A DNA stretch of 64,000 bases from Mesorhizobium sp. B2-3-4 (GCF_006442315.1 NZ_VFVY01000010.1:162319-226318), one strand, 5' to 3'; shown: positions 8,778-17,305, counted from the stretch's first letter. Notes: generated by a model not told the origin, from the sequence alone. Translations and numbers: made by a program.

Positions 8778-8903
8778 CCCTTCTCCCCGTTCAACGGGGA
8801 GAAGATGCCGGCAGGCAGATGAGGGGCGCTGAGTCGGCAGAAGCTGGCGCCGCCCCTCATCCGTCACTTCGTGACACCTTCTCCTCGTGAACGGAGAGAA
8901 GGG
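8778..8903. repeat. Compound palindromic element between binding-protein and permease genes (RIME-like)
   Basis: Four inverted repeats in a row: CTTCTCCCCGTT/AACGGGGAGAAG (8780-8804, 12-bp perfect stem around one base), ATGAGGGGCG (8819-8828) pairing with CGCCCCTCAT (8851-8860), GTCAC-TTC-GTGAC (8863-8875), and an imperfect CCTTCTC.../...GAGAAGG hairpin (8877-8903). The composition resembles the rhizobial intergenic mosaic elements (RIME) as I know them. It sits inside an operon, directly downstream of the binding-protein gene on the minus strand. Confidence 0.75.
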
Positions 8904-8911
8904 AAGGAAAA

Positions 8912-10189
8912 CTACTTCTTGTTCTTGGCCAGCCAGTCCTGCTGTTCCTTGGTCAGGAAGGCAGCCCACTGGTCGGCGACGTCCTTGGCCGTCTTCTGGC
9001 CGAGCAGCACTTCCTGGAAGTTCTTGATCGCCACCTGGTCGACGAAATTGCCGAGGTTTTCGAGATGCGTCGGCGGCGTCACCATTTCATACTTGGAGCT
9101 GTCGCTGAGTTCGGTGAACCAGCCCTTGAACTGCTCGGTCTTGAAATGCGGATCCTGGTCGGCGCCGTTGTGGATCGGCACGACGCCGACCTCCTTGGCC
9201 CATTCCAGATTATCCTTCGGCGACAGCAGCGTCGCCATCAGCTTCCAGGCGTCGTCCTTGTGCTGCGAATTGGCAAACATCGCCCAACCGGCATAGCCGA
9301 GCGTCGGATAGGATTTGCCGCTCGGGCCGGTCGGCAACGGCGCCACGGCGAAATCGTCGGCGCTCATCTTGTCGGCGATGCCGAGCAGAGCGTCGGGATC
9401 CTGGTTCAGCATGGCGCAAGTGCCGGAATAGAAGCCGGTGACCGTCTCGTTGAAGCCCCAGCTCACCGCATCCTTCGGCGCCAGGCCGTCCTTGTACATG
9501 TCGGCCAGCATCTGCAGGCCCTTGACCGAGCCTTCGTCGTTGATGGTCGAGGTGCCGTCCTCGTTGAAATAGCCGCCCTTACCCTGAGCGATGTTCATGA
9601 ACATATGCATCCCGTTGAAGGCACCCGGGCCGCCGCGCAGGCAGTAGCCGTATTTGCCCGGAATGGCGGAGATCTTCTTGGAATCGGCGACGAACTCGTC
9701 CAGCGTCGCCGGCGGGCCGTCGAGCCCGGCTTCCTTGAACAGTTTCTTGTTCCAGAACAGCGCGTTCACATAGTAGCCGTAAGGGATCATGAACTGGGTG
9801 TTGTTGACGGTCGAGCCGAACTGCTTGGCACGGTCGCCGAGCGTCTTGGCATCGTCCCATTTGGCCATATAGGGGCCGAGGTCCTCGAGCTGCGCATTGT
9901 TGGCGTAGAGGCCCATCCAGCGCTCCGGCATCTCGACGACGTCGGGCGTGTCGCCGGCCTGCACCATGGTCAGGAATTTCTCGAAGGCCTGCCCCCAAGG
10001 CAGCGAAACCAGCTCGACCTTGACGCCGGGATTGGCGGCTTCGAATTCGGCGATCTGCTTCTTCAGGAACTCGGTGCGCGGCGGGCTGGTGATCACTTCG
10101 ACCATTTTCAGGGTCGAATCGGCGAGCGCACCACCGGCGGAAATCGCCAGCCCCGCAACGGTGGCAAGCATGACGGTCAGTTTTTTCAT
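8912..10189 (-). CDS. ABC transporter substrate-binding protein, sugar type (SBP family 1)
   Basis: A 425-residue periplasmic protein. It has a signal peptide (MKKLTVMLATVAGLAIS...GALA, cleavage near residue 23) and then the two-lobed family-1 fold with FEAANPGVKVELV and QAGDTPDVVEMPERW. It delivers the ligand to the permeases encoded downstream. The family usually binds mono- or oligosaccharides or glycerol phosphates, but the ligand is unknown here and the PLP enzyme upstream makes a non-sugar or sulfur/amino-containing ligand possible. Start at ATG 10187-10189 because it begins the signal peptide. Confidence 0.93.
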   Translation of the reverse strand: MKKLTVMLATVAGLAISAGGALADSTLKMVEVITSPPRTEFLKKQIAEFEAANPGVKVELVSLPWGQAFEKFLTMVQAGDTPDVVEMPERWMGLYANNAQLEDLGPYMAKWDDAKTLGDRAKQFGSTVNNTQFMIPYGYYVNALFWNKKLFKEAGLDGPPATLDEFVADSKKISAIPGKYGYCLRGGPGAFNGMHMFMNIAQGKGGYFNEDGTSTINDEGSVKGLQMLADMYKDGLAPKDAVSWGFNETVTGFYSGTCAMLNQDPDALLGIADKMSADDFAVAPLPTGPSGKSYPTLGYAGWAMFANSQHKDDAWKLMATLLSPKDNLEWAKEVGVVPIHNGADQDPHFKTEQFKGWFTELSDSSKYEMVTPPTHLENLGNFVDQVAIKNFQEVLLGQKTAKDVADQWAAFLTKEQQDWLAKNKK

Positions 10190-10218
10190 GTTCAAGACTC
10201 CCATTTTGAACCCGCTTG

Positions 10219-11406
10219 TTATTTTCTGGCTTTTTCGAAGGCCTGGGCGATATCGGCCCACAGGTCCTCGACACTTTCCAATCCGACATTGAAGCGGATG
10301 GTTCGGGGGCTGACGCCGAAGCGCGCCATCGAATTCAGTCCCGGCGTCTGCTCCAGCGACGCCTTGGCCGGTACGACCAGACTCTCATGCCCACCCCAGC
10401 TGACGCCGATGCGGAAGAACTTCAACGCGTCTACGAAGACCGGGATGTCGATGTCGTCCGTCACCTCGAAGGAGAACAGCCCGGCATAACCCGCCAGCGT
10501 CGCCTTGCCCGGATGGTTCGAATAGGCGGGGTGGTTGACCCGCTCGACATTGCCGTGTGCCTTCAGCCGCTCGGCGATGGTGAGCCCGCTCTTCATATGG
10601 TGCGGCAGGCGCAGCGGCAGTGTGCGCAGGCCGCGCAGCAACAGCCAGGCCTCGAACGGCGACAGTTTGCCGCCGAGATAGGAATAGGTCTGCTCGTTGA
10701 TGTGCTTGATATGCACGGCCGAGCCCGCCACCACGCCGGCAACGGTATCGCTATGGCCGCCGAGATATTTCGACGCCGAGTGCAGCACCAGGTCGACGCC
10801 ATGCGTGAACGGCTTCTGGAACACCGGCGTCGCCCAGGAATTGTCGATGGTGGTGATGATGCCATGCTCTTTCGCCAGCCGGGTCAGGTGCGGCAGGTCC
10901 TGCAGCTCGAACATCATCGAGGTCGGGCTCTCCAGGTAAAGCAGCTTGGCGCCTGGCAAGGCCGCCGCCACCGCATCCGGATCGGAGCCGTCAACATAGT
11001 CGACCTTGATATTGAGCCGCGGCAAGAGCCGCTCGAACAGCCGGTAGGCATCGCCATAGCAGTTGCGCACCGCCACGATGCGCTCGCCGGCGCCGACAAA
11101 GGCAAGCACCGTGGCGCTGATCGCCGCCATGCCGCTGGAGAAGCCGCGCGCCGCCTCGGCGCCCTCTAGTGCCGCGACACGCGCCTCGAATTCCATCACC
11201 GTCGGATTGTCACCGCGCGAATAGATCGGCTGCTTTCGTTTGCCGGCAAACGTGTCGGCCATTTCGGCATAGTTGGCGAAGGTGAACAGCGAGGTCTGGT
11301 AGATCGGCGGCACCACAGCGCCGCCCGGAAACGGTTCGTCATGCGCCAGAAGCGTCGCCGCCTCGGCGAGATAATCGTGGTCAAAACCTGATGGATGCTC
11401 GTTCAT
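10219..11406 (-). CDS. PLP-dependent Cys/Met metabolism enzyme (cystathionine gamma-synthase/beta-lyase family)
   Basis: A 395-residue fold-type I PLP enzyme of the MetB/MetC/MegL family, acting by beta- or gamma-elimination or replacement on Cys/homocysteine-type amino acids. Visible are YSRGDNPT (cofactor phosphate contact from the partner subunit), GFSSGMAAI, the Asp region TIDNSWATP and the Schiff-base lysine in LHSASKYLGGHSD (near 212). The reaction cannot be fixed from sequence. Its ATG overlaps the stop of the FadR-type regulator (ATGA), and the binding-protein gene follows 29 bases later, so it is embedded in the transporter operon. Confidence 0.9.
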   Translation of the reverse strand: MNEHPSGFDHDYLAEAATLLAHDEPFPGGAVVPPIYQTSLFTFANYAEMADTFAGKRKQPIYSRGDNPTVMEFEARVAALEGAEAARGFSSGMAAISATVLAFVGAGERIVAVRNCYGDAYRLFERLLPRLNIKVDYVDGSDPDAVAAALPGAKLLYLESPTSMMFELQDLPHLTRLAKEHGIITTIDNSWATPVFQKPFTHGVDLVLHSASKYLGGHSDTVAGVVAGSAVHIKHINEQTYSYLGGKLSPFEAWLLLRGLRTLPLRLPHHMKSGLTIAERLKAHGNVERVNHPAYSNHPGKATLAGYAGLFSFEVTDDIDIPVFVDALKFFRIGVSWGGHESLVVPAKASLEQTPGLNSMARFGVSPRTIRFNVGLESVEDLWADIAQAFEKARK

Positions 11407-12137
11407 GTCTGGCCCAGGAATTTGAGTTTGGCCGCACCGCGCTTCAAGTCGTCCTCGACGGTGGCGATCAGCTTCAGCGCCTCGTCGCGCGCGCCTTGCG
11501 GATCGCGCGCGGCAATGCGTTCGTAGATGGTGCGATGGTAGGGAAAGCTGGCGTGGCCAAAGTCGCGCACGCCGAGCGGATGCTCCCAGAAACGGTGGAA
11601 CAGCTCATGCATGGCCGCGATGATCTGTTCGAACAGCGGATTTCCGGAGACCCGGTAGATCGCCTGATGGAACTCCCAGTCCTCTTCGGAAGACATGCCG
11701 TCGCGGGTGCGGAACGCCTGCTCCATGATGTCGAGCTTGCGTTCGATCTCGGTGATGTCGGCGACGCTGGCGCGCTCGGCGCAGAGGGCTGCCGCCTCCG
11801 CTTCCAGCGCGCGGCGGATTTCCAGCGTCTGCATCAAGCTGGTGAAATCGTTGCCGCCGGCAAGCGTGAGCGGCAAATGCAGCATGTCGGGTGAGACGGC
11901 CGCCTTGAGATAGGTGCCGCTGCCTTGCCGGCGCTCGACCAGGCCCAGCCCTTCCCACCTGGTCAGCGCCTCGCGCACCGTGTTGCGGCTGACCTTGAGC
12001 CGCTCGGCCAGAATACGCTCGGTCGGCAGCCGCTCGCCGGGCTGCAAGGCCTCGGCGCGAACGAAGCCAACCAACGCCTTCAGCACGGCGTCATCGCGCG
12101 CCGTCGTCTGGATGGGTGGCAGGCTGTTCTGGTCCAC
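11403..12137 (-). CDS. GntR-family regulator, FadR/FCD subgroup
   Basis: A 244-residue repressor-type protein. It has an N-terminal winged helix (LPTERILAERLKVSRNTVREAL, then RRQGSGTYL) and a C-terminal all-helical FCD ligand domain with His-containing motifs FHQAIYRVSGNP and PYHRTIYERI that usually bind a metal and an organic acid. I chose GTG at 12135-12137, preceded by GGAGG, over the ATG at 12197. The longer form would place a perfect FadR-type palindrome inside the coding region. First gene of the operon with the PLP enzyme and ABC transporter, so probably its own regulator. Confidence 0.85.
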   Translation of the reverse strand: MDQNSLPPIQTTARDDAVLKALVGFVRAEALQPGERLPTERILAERLKVSRNTVREALTRWEGLGLVERRQGSGTYLKAAVSPDMLHLPLTLAGGNDFTSLMQTLEIRRALEAEAAALCAERASVADITEIERKLDIMEQAFRTRDGMSSEEDWEFHQAIYRVSGNPLFEQIIAAMHELFHRFWEHPLGVRDFGHASFPYHRTIYERIAARDPQGARDEALKLIATVEDDLKRGAAKLKFLGQT

Positions 12138-12149
12138 ATCTCCTCCAAG

Positions 12150-12171
12150 TGGTCCAATGGTCCAACCAATT
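12150..12171. promoter_or_regulatory. Putative FadR-type operator (TGGT-N3-ACCA)
   Basis: TGGTCCAACCA at 12158-12168 is a perfect TGGT/ACCA palindrome, the usual core of FadR-subgroup operators. A second TGGTCCA precedes it (12150-12156), and ATT/AAT bases flank the core. It lies 21-31 bases before the chosen GTG start of the regulator gene, fitting autoregulation. Confidence 0.65.
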
Positions 12172-12246
12172 CCTGCATAGATAGAACCTCCTGTCAATCG
12201 CTTGTCAGGAGGCGCTCGAGTTGTTGAAGCCTGTGAAGCGCTGTGT

Positions 12247-13743
12247 TCAGACTTTGGCGGCAGCCGGTCCGAACCATCTGGTTAGGGCGTCGGCCAATCC
12301 CCGCTGGTCTGCAATTCCAACCCAGGCCACATACCCATCCGGCCGGATCAGCACGGCCTCCGGCGCGACGACCGTTCCAAGTACGGGAAGCTCCCAGGCG
12401 CCGGCATAGACGGCATCGACCTGTCTGATGCGGCCGGCCCACGGCGCTATGTCCAGCCTGCCTGGTTCACCCAGGTTGACGAGCACCGGCTGGGCGTCGT
12501 GCAGCAAGGTAAAAAGCCGCAACGGACCATTGGCGGTGAGCAGATCGAGGTCGGGCATTCGTCGCCCAAGCAGCGCATGCCCTTCCCCGAAATCGTAGTG
12601 CAGACCCAGGCCAGACATCTCCCCGGCGATCCGTTTGCGTGGCTCGTCCATGGCGAGCAGTTCGGCAACCGTGTCGCCGAGAGCCTTGGTGCGCGCATCC
12701 ATACGACGAAGCGCGACCTGCGCCATCGTGTTGCGCAACACGCGGGCGGCGACCGGATGGCGCTCGGCATGGTAGCTGTCGAGCAGGCTTTCCGGTGAGA
12801 TCCGCTTGACCACCTGGGCCAGCTTCCATCCCAGATTGACCGCGTCCTGCACGCCGATATTGAGCCCCTGCCCGCCCATCGGCGGATGGATATGCGCGGC
12901 GTCGCCGGCCAGCAGGACACGCCTGTTGCGATAAGCAGCGGCCTGGCGCGTCATATCGGTGAAGCGGGAAATCCAGGTTGGATTGTGGACCCCGAAGTCG
13001 GTGCCATAGGCAGCGACAAGCGCCTCGCTGAGATCGTTCAGCGTCGGTTCGCCACCGAGGGTCAGTTGTCGCTCGGTCAGCACGACCCCCACCCGGCCGC
13101 CGTCCTCCAGCTTACCCATCGCATGAGTTCCATGGGCGTCGCTGCGAAAACCCAATGCCGGTTCCCTAGACATTTCGACTTCGGCGATCATCCAGCTCAT
13201 CGTCGGATCCCATCCGTCGAACGCGATATCAGCCGCCTTGCGGATCATGCTGCGTCCACCATCGCAGCCGACCAGGTACTGCGCCCTCAACCGTTGGCCG
13301 CCGGACAAATCAAGGTCGACGCCGTCATCATCCTGCGCGAAGTCGGTAACGTCCTGTCCGCGATAGATCGGCACGTTCAGCTCGCCGACCCAGTCGGCCA
13401 GGATGCGCTCGATGTGGTTCTGCCGCAGGCCGAGCACATAATTGTGCCGGCTGGGAAAATCGCCGATGTCCAGCTTGACCATGTTGAAGCCCACCGATCG
13501 CGAAGGCTGTCCCTGGGACACGAAGCGGTCGGCAATGCCACGCTGGTCGAGCACCTCGATGGTCCGGGCATGCAGGCCGCCCGCGCGCGAACCGATGAGT
13601 TGCTGGGTCGGCCGCCGCTCGACAATGGCCACGTCGACTTTGGCCAGCGCGAGTTCCCCAGCCAGCATAAGCCCTGTCGGGCCGCTCCCGGCGATCAGCA
13701 CCGCATGATCTTCTCGTCCATCCGTCGGTATCGATACCGGCAT
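12247..13743 (-). CDS. FAD-dependent monooxygenase, aromatic hydroxylase type (PheA/TfdB family)
   Basis: A 498-residue class A flavoprotein monooxygenase. It has a Rossmann FAD motif GSGPTG (19-24), the conserved YLVGCDGGRS segment near residue 156 (DG motif binding FAD and NAD(P)H) and GDAAHIHPPMGGQG near 277 (GD motif). A thioredoxin-like C-terminal region typical of phenol-hydroxylase relatives seems present (about 400-498). It hydroxylates an aromatic or polyketide-like substrate that cannot be named. Start at ATG 13741-13743 with GGGAGC upstream. It stands alone, 109 bases upstream of the FadR-type regulator and on the same strand. Confidence 0.88.
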   Translation of the reverse strand: MPVSIPTDGREDHAVLIAGSGPTGLMLAGELALAKVDVAIVERRPTQQLIGSRAGGLHARTIEVLDQRGIADRFVSQGQPSRSVGFNMVKLDIGDFPSRHNYVLGLRQNHIERILADWVGELNVPIYRGQDVTDFAQDDDGVDLDLSGGQRLRAQYLVGCDGGRSMIRKAADIAFDGWDPTMSWMIAEVEMSREPALGFRSDAHGTHAMGKLEDGGRVGVVLTERQLTLGGEPTLNDLSEALVAAYGTDFGVHNPTWISRFTDMTRQAAAYRNRRVLLAGDAAHIHPPMGGQGLNIGVQDAVNLGWKLAQVVKRISPESLLDSYHAERHPVAARVLRNTMAQVALRRMDARTKALGDTVAELLAMDEPRKRIAGEMSGLGLHYDFGEGHALLGRRMPDLDLLTANGPLRLFTLLHDAQPVLVNLGEPGRLDIAPWAGRIRQVDAVYAGAWELPVLGTVVAPEAVLIRPDGYVAWVGIADQRGLADALTRWFGPAAAKV

Positions 13744-14285
13744 TTGCTGCTCCCGTTTCCGTTGGCCAGGGCGTGGTTGTACGGGAGGAGCCAGGTCTTG
13801 CCGCAAGACCCTTGTGCGCCATATGTATGTAGTGGAAGGGGTAGCGTTTTCCCCTGGCCTCCATGACCGTCTGCAAGAGCAGCTGTCAGGCAAAGCACGG
13901 AGGGCCATCGGTCAGAGACGCAGAACCGGCCGCCCATCGCGATTTTCAACGCATAAAAAGCCCCTGAACTTCAGGGCTTGGCACGGAGCCTTGATGTCAT
14001 TTGAGACAAAGGGGGCCGGTCGGCGTTTGGCAGCGGTACGAGGAGGCCACTATGTGCCAGCGCCGGCCGGCCGACCCCACGGACCCAGGAGATGCGGCGG
14101 ACCTGAGCATGGGGTATTCCCAGGGATCGAGCCGGCTATTTCCCTCGCGCCGGCTTCGTCTTGGCCAGCACATTTGCGCAAGAGCTTATGAAAATCAACA
14201 GTTTCTTAACCAAGGCTCGCGAATCGCTTGGATTAAGGTAAATGGGTAACCCTGTTGGGTTGACCCGATAATCCGGCCTGGCCCG
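13744..14285. other. Gene-poor interval with hairpins
   Basis: About 540 bases between the monooxygenase start and the pleD stop. Seen here: a self-complementary segment at about 13968-13989 (AAGCCC...GGGCTT), an inverted repeat CTTAACCAAG/CTTGGATTAAG at 14205-14237, a bulged stem at 14244-14266 (GGGTAACCC...GGGTTGACCC) and a stem GGCCTG/CAGGCC overlapping the pleD stop. The last two may help end pleD transcription but have no T-run. One weak small reading frame is listed separately. No tRNA or known RNA was recognised. Confidence 0.5.
14052..14249 (+). CDS. Possible small protein (65 aa), doubtful
   Basis: ATG at 14052 follows a very good Shine-Dalgarno sequence (GAGGAGG, 5-base spacing). 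The product of 65 residues is rich in Arg, Pro and Asp, contains two Cys and shows no known domain. Its tail overlaps the inverted repeats described for this interval. The strong ribosome site is the only positive evidence; codon use is not convincing and no family is recognised. Confidence 0.25.
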   Translation: MCQRRPADPTDPGDAADLSMGYSQGSSRLFPSRRLRLGQHICARAYENQQFLNQGSRIAWIKVNG

Positions 14286-15659
14286 TCAGGCCGCCTTGGC
14301 GACGACGCGGTTGCGACCGCCGCTCTTGGCTTCGTAGAGCGCCAGATCGGCGCGCTTCATCAGGGCCGCCACCGTGTCCACGCCCTTCAGCACCGACGAC
14401 ACGCCGACGCTGACAGTGACCTCGATGGTTTTGCCGCCGGCGCCGATTTCAAACGGTTTCTGGGCGATTTCGGCACGAATGCGCTCGGCCACCTTCTCGG
14501 CCACGGCGCCATCGGTGTCGGGCATGACCACGACGAACTCTTCGCCGCCGAACCGGCAGGCAAGGTCAATGCCACGGACGTTCTTGCGCAGCCGCCGTGC
14601 GAATTCGCGCAGCACCTCGTCGCCGCCATCATGACCATGCGCGTCGTTGATCGACTTGAAGCGGTCGAGGTCGGTGATCATCACCGATAGCGGCCGGCGC
14701 CGCGCCACGGCGCGATCGAACAACGTCTGCAGATGGCTGTCGAGGTAGCGACGATTGTGCAGCCCGGTCAGGCCATCGGTGACCGCCATCTCGATGGTCT
14801 GGGTGACGCTGGCGCGCAGTTGGTCGTTGTAGCGTTTGCGCCGCACCTGGGTGCGCAGCCGCGCAGTCAGTTCCTGCTGGTCGATCGGCCGCATCAGATA
14901 GTCGTTGATACCGAGTTCGAGGCCGCGGATGATGCGCTCTTCCTCGCCTTCCTCCGCCAAAAGAATGATCGGCACGAAACGGGTGCGGTCGAGCGAGCGC
15001 AATTGCGAGCACAGCCTGAGCGGATCGAAATCGGCGAAGGCCGTCGAGATCATCACGCATTCATAGGGTGTTTCGGCGGCCTGGAAGAACCCGGCATGCG
15101 GATCGCCGGTGACGTCGAGGTCCGCCCGGTCGCGCAGCATCTTCTGAATGCGCTCGACCGACGATTTGCGTTCGTCGATCAGAAGCACTTTCGGCGTCGT
15201 GTCCTCGGAGGCGAAATTACGGCTCAAAAGTTCCTCGATGCCGATGTTGCGCGTTGTCGAGGCGCGCAACCGCAGTTCGTCGGTCAGCGACTTCAGGCGG
15301 ACCAGGCTCTTGACGCGCGTCATCAGTTGCAGGTCGTTGACCGGCTTGGTGAGGAAGTCGTCCGCGCCGGCCTCGAGCCCGCGCACGCGATCGGAAACCT
15401 GGTCGAGCGCGGTGATCATGACCACTGGAATGTGTGACGTCGCCGGATCGCTCTTCAGCCGCCGGCAGACCTCGAACCCGTCCATTTCGGGCATCATCAC
15501 GTCGAGAAGCACGACATCGACCTTGCCGTTCTCGCAGGTCTCGATCGCATCGAGCCCGTTGTTGGCGGTCAGCACCTCGAAATATTCGGCCAGCAGGCGA
15601 ACTTCCAGCAGCCTCACATTGGCAGGGATGTCGTCGACGACGAGGATCCGCGCGGTCAT
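14286..15659 (-). CDS. pleD: PleD-type response regulator diguanylate cyclase
   Basis: A 457-residue cytoplasmic protein that makes c-di-GMP. The first receiver domain (1-120) has acidic pocket D9/D10 and phospho-acceptor D53 in LLDVMMP. The second receiver (about 155-275) has lost the acceptor (VMIST) and serves as an adaptor, as in Caulobacter PleD. The GGDEF domain has active site GGEEF preceded by the RGID inhibitory site (RxxD, five residues upstream), so product inhibition is expected. It lies 33 bases after divK on the same strand; together they act in polarity and cell-cycle signalling. Confidence 0.96.
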   Translation of the reverse strand: MTARILVVDDIPANVRLLEVRLLAEYFEVLTANNGLDAIETCENGKVDVVLLDVMMPEMDGFEVCRRLKSDPATSHIPVVMITALDQVSDRVRGLEAGADDFLTKPVNDLQLMTRVKSLVRLKSLTDELRLRASTTRNIGIEELLSRNFASEDTTPKVLLIDERKSSVERIQKMLRDRADLDVTGDPHAGFFQAAETPYECVMISTAFADFDPLRLCSQLRSLDRTRFVPIILLAEEGEEERIIRGLELGINDYLMRPIDQQELTARLRTQVRRKRYNDQLRASVTQTIEMAVTDGLTGLHNRRYLDSHLQTLFDRAVARRRPLSVMITDLDRFKSINDAHGHDGGDEVLREFARRLRKNVRGIDLACRFGGEEFVVVMPDTDGAVAEKVAERIRAEIAQKPFEIGAGGKTIEVTVSVGVSSVLKGVDTVAALMKRADLALYEAKSGGRNRVVAKAA

Positions 15660-15692
15660 CTCACAAGGCTCCGGCTCGGCTGGAAGGGTGCA

Positions 15693-16064
15693 TCAGGCAT
15701 CGCCCAGATAGGATTTGATGGTTTCGATGAAGCGCGGCACCGAGATCGGCTTCGAAATATAGGCTTCGCAGCCGCCCTGGCGGATACGTTCCTCATCGCC
15801 TTTCATCGCGAAGGCTGTGACGGCAATGACCGGGATGACGTGCAAATCGTCGTCCTCCTTCAGCCATTTGGTCACTTCCAGTCCCGACACTTCGGGCAGT
15901 TGGATGTCCATCAGGATGAGGTCCGGCCGGTGCTGGCGCGCCAGGTCGAGCGCCTCCAGACCGTTGCGGGTGCGCACCGTCTCGTAGCCGCTTGCTTCGA
16001 TGAGGTCCCGAAAGAGCTTCATATTGAGCTCATTGTCCTCGACGATCATGACCTTCTTAGGCAT
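15693..16064 (-). CDS. divK: Single-domain response regulator DivK
   Basis: A 123-residue stand-alone receiver domain starting MPKKVMIVEDNELNMKLF, nearly the canonical DivK beginning. It has acidic residues E9/D10, phospho-acceptor D53 (LILMDIQLP), Thr in VTAF and Lys in SKPISV. DivK passes phosphorylation status of DivJ/PleC-type kinases to the CckA-CtrA pathway. Start set at ATG 16062-16064 by alignment with the family; an in-frame ATG two codons upstream is nearer to the purine-rich GGGACGGG. Upstream of pleD in one unit. Confidence 0.96.
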   Translation of the reverse strand: MPKKVMIVEDNELNMKLFRDLIEASGYETVRTRNGLEALDLARQHRPDLILMDIQLPEVSGLEVTKWLKEDDDLHVIPVIAVTAFAMKGDEERIRQGGCEAYISKPISVPRFIETIKSYLGDA

Positions 16065-16311
16065 CCACATCCCGTCCCGGCCGTCCTCCGCCCGGAGGTG
16101 GCCGTCATGCGCTCCTTGCTTGAACGCACCAAACCCAGCTTCACTATACGGCAATATGATTGACGAAACGGAAACCCGCTGCCTGCAAAGCAGCACGAAG
16201 TCCGCCTCGCCTCCCGGCGCGTCCAAAAGGCGCGCCACACGCTAATGGCTTGCCGCAAGCAACTCTTGCCATTACTGCGGGAGAGACTCATTCCACACAC
16301 CGAAGGTAGTG

Positions 16312-16611
16312 ATGGCAAACGCAGCGTCAATGCGCGAAGAGGCCGAAACCATTGCCGTGAAGGCATTGGGCTTCGTTGCCGCCGATCCCGAGCTTCTACC
16401 GCGCTTTCTGGCGATCACGGGAATAGAGGCGCATTCGATCCGCCGGGCGGCCGGCGAGCCGGGTTTCCTGGCCGGCGTCCTGCAGTTCATTCTCGCCCAC
16501 GAGCCGACCTTGCTGCGCTTTGCCGAGGAAACCGGCACCCCGCCGGCGGCTGTCGGCAAGGCGTTGCGCGCCTTGCCGCTTGGCGACGACAATCACGAGC
16601 GTTCCACATGA
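16312..16611 (+). CDS. DUF3572 family protein
   Basis: A 99-residue helical protein with EEAETIAVKALGFVAADPELLPRFLAITG and LAHEPTLLRFAEETG, the pattern of DUF3572, an alphaproteobacterial family of unknown function. ATG 16312 is preferred to the GTG at 16309 because AAGG lies five bases upstream of it. The stop overlaps the start of the HAD gene (ATGA), so the two are coupled. Transcribed divergently from divK across about 250 bases in which I see no clear regulatory site. Confidence 0.8.
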   Translation: MANAASMREEAETIAVKALGFVAADPELLPRFLAITGIEAHSIRRAAGEPGFLAGVLQFILAHEPTLLRFAEETGTPPAAVGKALRALPLGDDNHERST

Positions 16612-17270
16612 GCGACGATCCCGAAACCGCACGCCAGATCGAGGAACTGGCGGCTGACGACCGGCCGCTGCTGGTGCTCGATGTCGACGATGTGGTGCTC
16701 GAATTCATCCGACCCTTCCCGCATTTCCTCAAGGCGCGCGGCTATGGTCTGACGCTGGCTTCCTTCCGGCTGACCGGCAACATTGCCGAGACTGCCAGCG
16801 GCCGCCTCATCGAACAACCCGAAGTCACGGCACTGCTGGGCGATTTCTTCGACGCGCAAGCCGATTGGCAAAGCATCACCGACGGCGCGGCGGAAGCTCT
16901 GACGGGACTTGGAGGTCGCGCGGAAATCATATTGCTGACAGCGATGCCGCACAGGCATCGAGCGGTGCGCAGGGCGCATCTCGACGCCCTCGGGCTCGCT
17001 TATCCGCTGCTGACCACGGAGATGGCCAAGGGGCCGGCGGTGGCCAGACTGCGCGGCAAGAGCGGCAGGCCGCTGGTCTTCGTCGACGACCAGCCGGCCA
17101 ATCTGGCGTCGGTGCGGGGCTCGGTAGCCGACGCAACTCTTTTCCATCTGATGGCCGACAATTCGCTGCGCGCGTTCCTGCCGCCGGTCGCGGACGATGT
17201 CGTGGTCGTCCAGGATTGGCAGGAAGCCGCGCCGAAGATCGCGAACGCACTGGGTCTCCAGGCGCGTTAA
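16608..17270 (+). CDS. HAD-family hydrolase
   Basis: A 220-residue cytosolic HAD-like hydrolase. Motif I appears as VLDVDDVV (nucleophile and acid Asp), motif II as LLTAMPH, and motif IV as FVDDQPAN, with a small helical cap between. Likely a phosphatase; the substrate is unknown. Translation is probably coupled to the DUF3572 gene through the ATGA overlap. Start ATG 16608 chosen for that overlap; a longer upstream reading would run through the neighbour in another frame. Confidence 0.82.
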   Translation: MSDDPETARQIEELAADDRPLLVLDVDDVVLEFIRPFPHFLKARGYGLTLASFRLTGNIAETASGRLIEQPEVTALLGDFFDAQADWQSITDGAAEALTGLGGRAEIILLTAMPHRHRAVRRAHLDALGLAYPLLTTEMAKGPAVARLRGKSGRPLVFVDDQPANLASVRGSVADATLFHLMADNSLRAFLPPVADDVVVVQDWQEAAPKIANALGLQAR

Positions 17271-17305
17271 TCCAAAGGGAAGCGCTGTGCGCCTCCCGCC
17301 CGCGG

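Noticed and set aside
8732..8860. Longer N-terminus for the MalF-like permease
   Set aside because: The extra residues would be translated from a palindromic repeat and precede a well-placed permease start.
13968..14292. Hairpins considered as a tRNA or small RNA gene
   Set aside because: No cloverleaf, anticodon or known RNA family pattern could be drawn; the stems lack T-runs.
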